This document shows, one piece after another, positions 6,005-6,191 of a stretch of DNA of 6,191 nt; within the stretch, counting starts at the first letter, position 1; each line of letters opens with the position of its first letter. The notes beneath the pieces are model-generated. The model was not told the DNA's origin, made no database searches, and saw only the letters and a list, made by a program, of their open reading frames with translations. Position numbers and translations under genes: made by a program. Source of the DNA: Gammaproteobacteria bacterium (GTDB lineage Bacteria > Pseudomonadota > Gammaproteobacteria > Eutrophobiales > Eutrophobiaceae); NCBI GenBank assembly GCA_003645215.1, contig QNEM01000131.1, positions 1 through 6,191 on the forward strand, in the 5' to 3' direction.

Positions 6005-6009
6005 TCCTC
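6005..6009 (-). promoter_or_regulatory. Ribosome binding site of ytoQ
   Basis: Read on the - strand, GAGGA lies 4 nt before ATG 6000. It is the clearest Shine-Dalgarno sequence in the window and fixes the ytoQ start. The AT-rich 6001-6111 gap upstream has no convincing -35/-10 pair that I can assign. Confidence 0.7.
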
Positions 6010-6111
6010 GTAAATAATATTTAGTTTATTGAATTGTTATGACGTAAGTATTGATTCTATATTTAATGCCAGAATACTTCAGAAACTTTCACCGTGAATT
6101 AACATTAATAT

Positions 6112-6191
6112 TTATGGTCGCTTGTAATTAACATCAATCACGACATAAATAAGTTTGGCTCCATCAGCATGAATAATGACTTCATCATCGA
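6112..6191 (-). CDS. Possible C-terminal end of an unidentified protein (partial)
   Basis: On the - strand the frame is open from the window edge to TAA at 6114-6112. The 25 visible codons read, in two pieces, DDEVIIHADGAKLIYV then VIDVNYKRP. The alternating hydrophobic pattern and final strand look like a real protein end. However, 25 open codons could occur by chance, and this is too short to name a family. If real, it lies 111 bp upstream of ytoQ in the same direction. No strong terminator separates them, so read-through into ytoQ is possible. Confidence 0.45.
   Translation of the reverse strand, partial: DDEVIIHADGAKLIYVVIDVNYKRP

Noticed and set aside
6046..6079. Inverted repeat AAGTATT / AATACTT upstream of ytoQ
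   Set aside because: The arms are only 7 bp and AT-only apart from one position in an AT-rich region, with a 20-nt loop and no T tract; chance is likely.
1..6191. CRISPR array, tRNA/rRNA genes, insertion sequences or att sites
   Set aside because: Reading by eye found no regular DNA direct repeats outside the Sel1 coding array, no cloverleaf, no transposase and no terminal inverted repeats.

Overview
The window looks like ordinary chromosome from a gammaproteobacterium. The best evidence is a near full-length YbiT-type ABC-F ATPase, whose sequence closely resembles the enterobacterial and Vibrio members of that subfamily as I remember them. No species can be named. There are no phage structural genes, transposases, RNA genes or CRISPR arrays. 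One compact toxin-antitoxin cassette is the only clearly accessory element.

Left part (1-1651, + strand). The window opens inside the C-terminal part of a DUF3604 (PHP-like) protein, which ends at 815. A strong intrinsic terminator at 852-885 closes that unit. After a featureless stretch of about 100 bp comes a two-gene type II toxin-antitoxin cassette in toxin-first order: a Gp49/DUF891 (RelE/HigB-like) toxin, then an XRE/HigA-like antitoxin overlapping it by 1 or 4 nt. Its control region has a consensus -35 box directly abutting a perfect 22-bp palindrome that ends 6 bp before the toxin start. This fits an autoregulatory operator and implies a very short or absent toxin leader.

Middle (1694-3544). 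The ABC-F gene ybiT is on the - strand, convergent with the antitoxin. Family alignment favours a TTG start at 3310. The sequence just upstream holds two small inverted repeats. An AT-rich intergenic region of about 190 bp separates ybiT from the divergent Sel1-repeat gene.

Right part (3545-6191). A + strand gene encodes a Sel1-like repeat protein built from nine repeats in exact 36-residue register. Its stop codon interlocks with that of a convergent - strand gene through one CTAG tetranucleotide. That gene (DUF3750, membrane-anchored or exported) lies 21 bp downstream of a ytoQ-family gene, and the two probably form an operon. The right edge holds what looks like the last 25 codons of another - strand gene.

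Functionally, the toxin and antitoxin clearly work together, and YtoQ with the DUF3750 protein are probably co-transcribed. The remaining genes show no evident shared pathway. I see no convincing new multi-gene system. The points most worth a second look are the toxin-antitoxin control region, the YtoQ active-site substitution and the ybiT leader.
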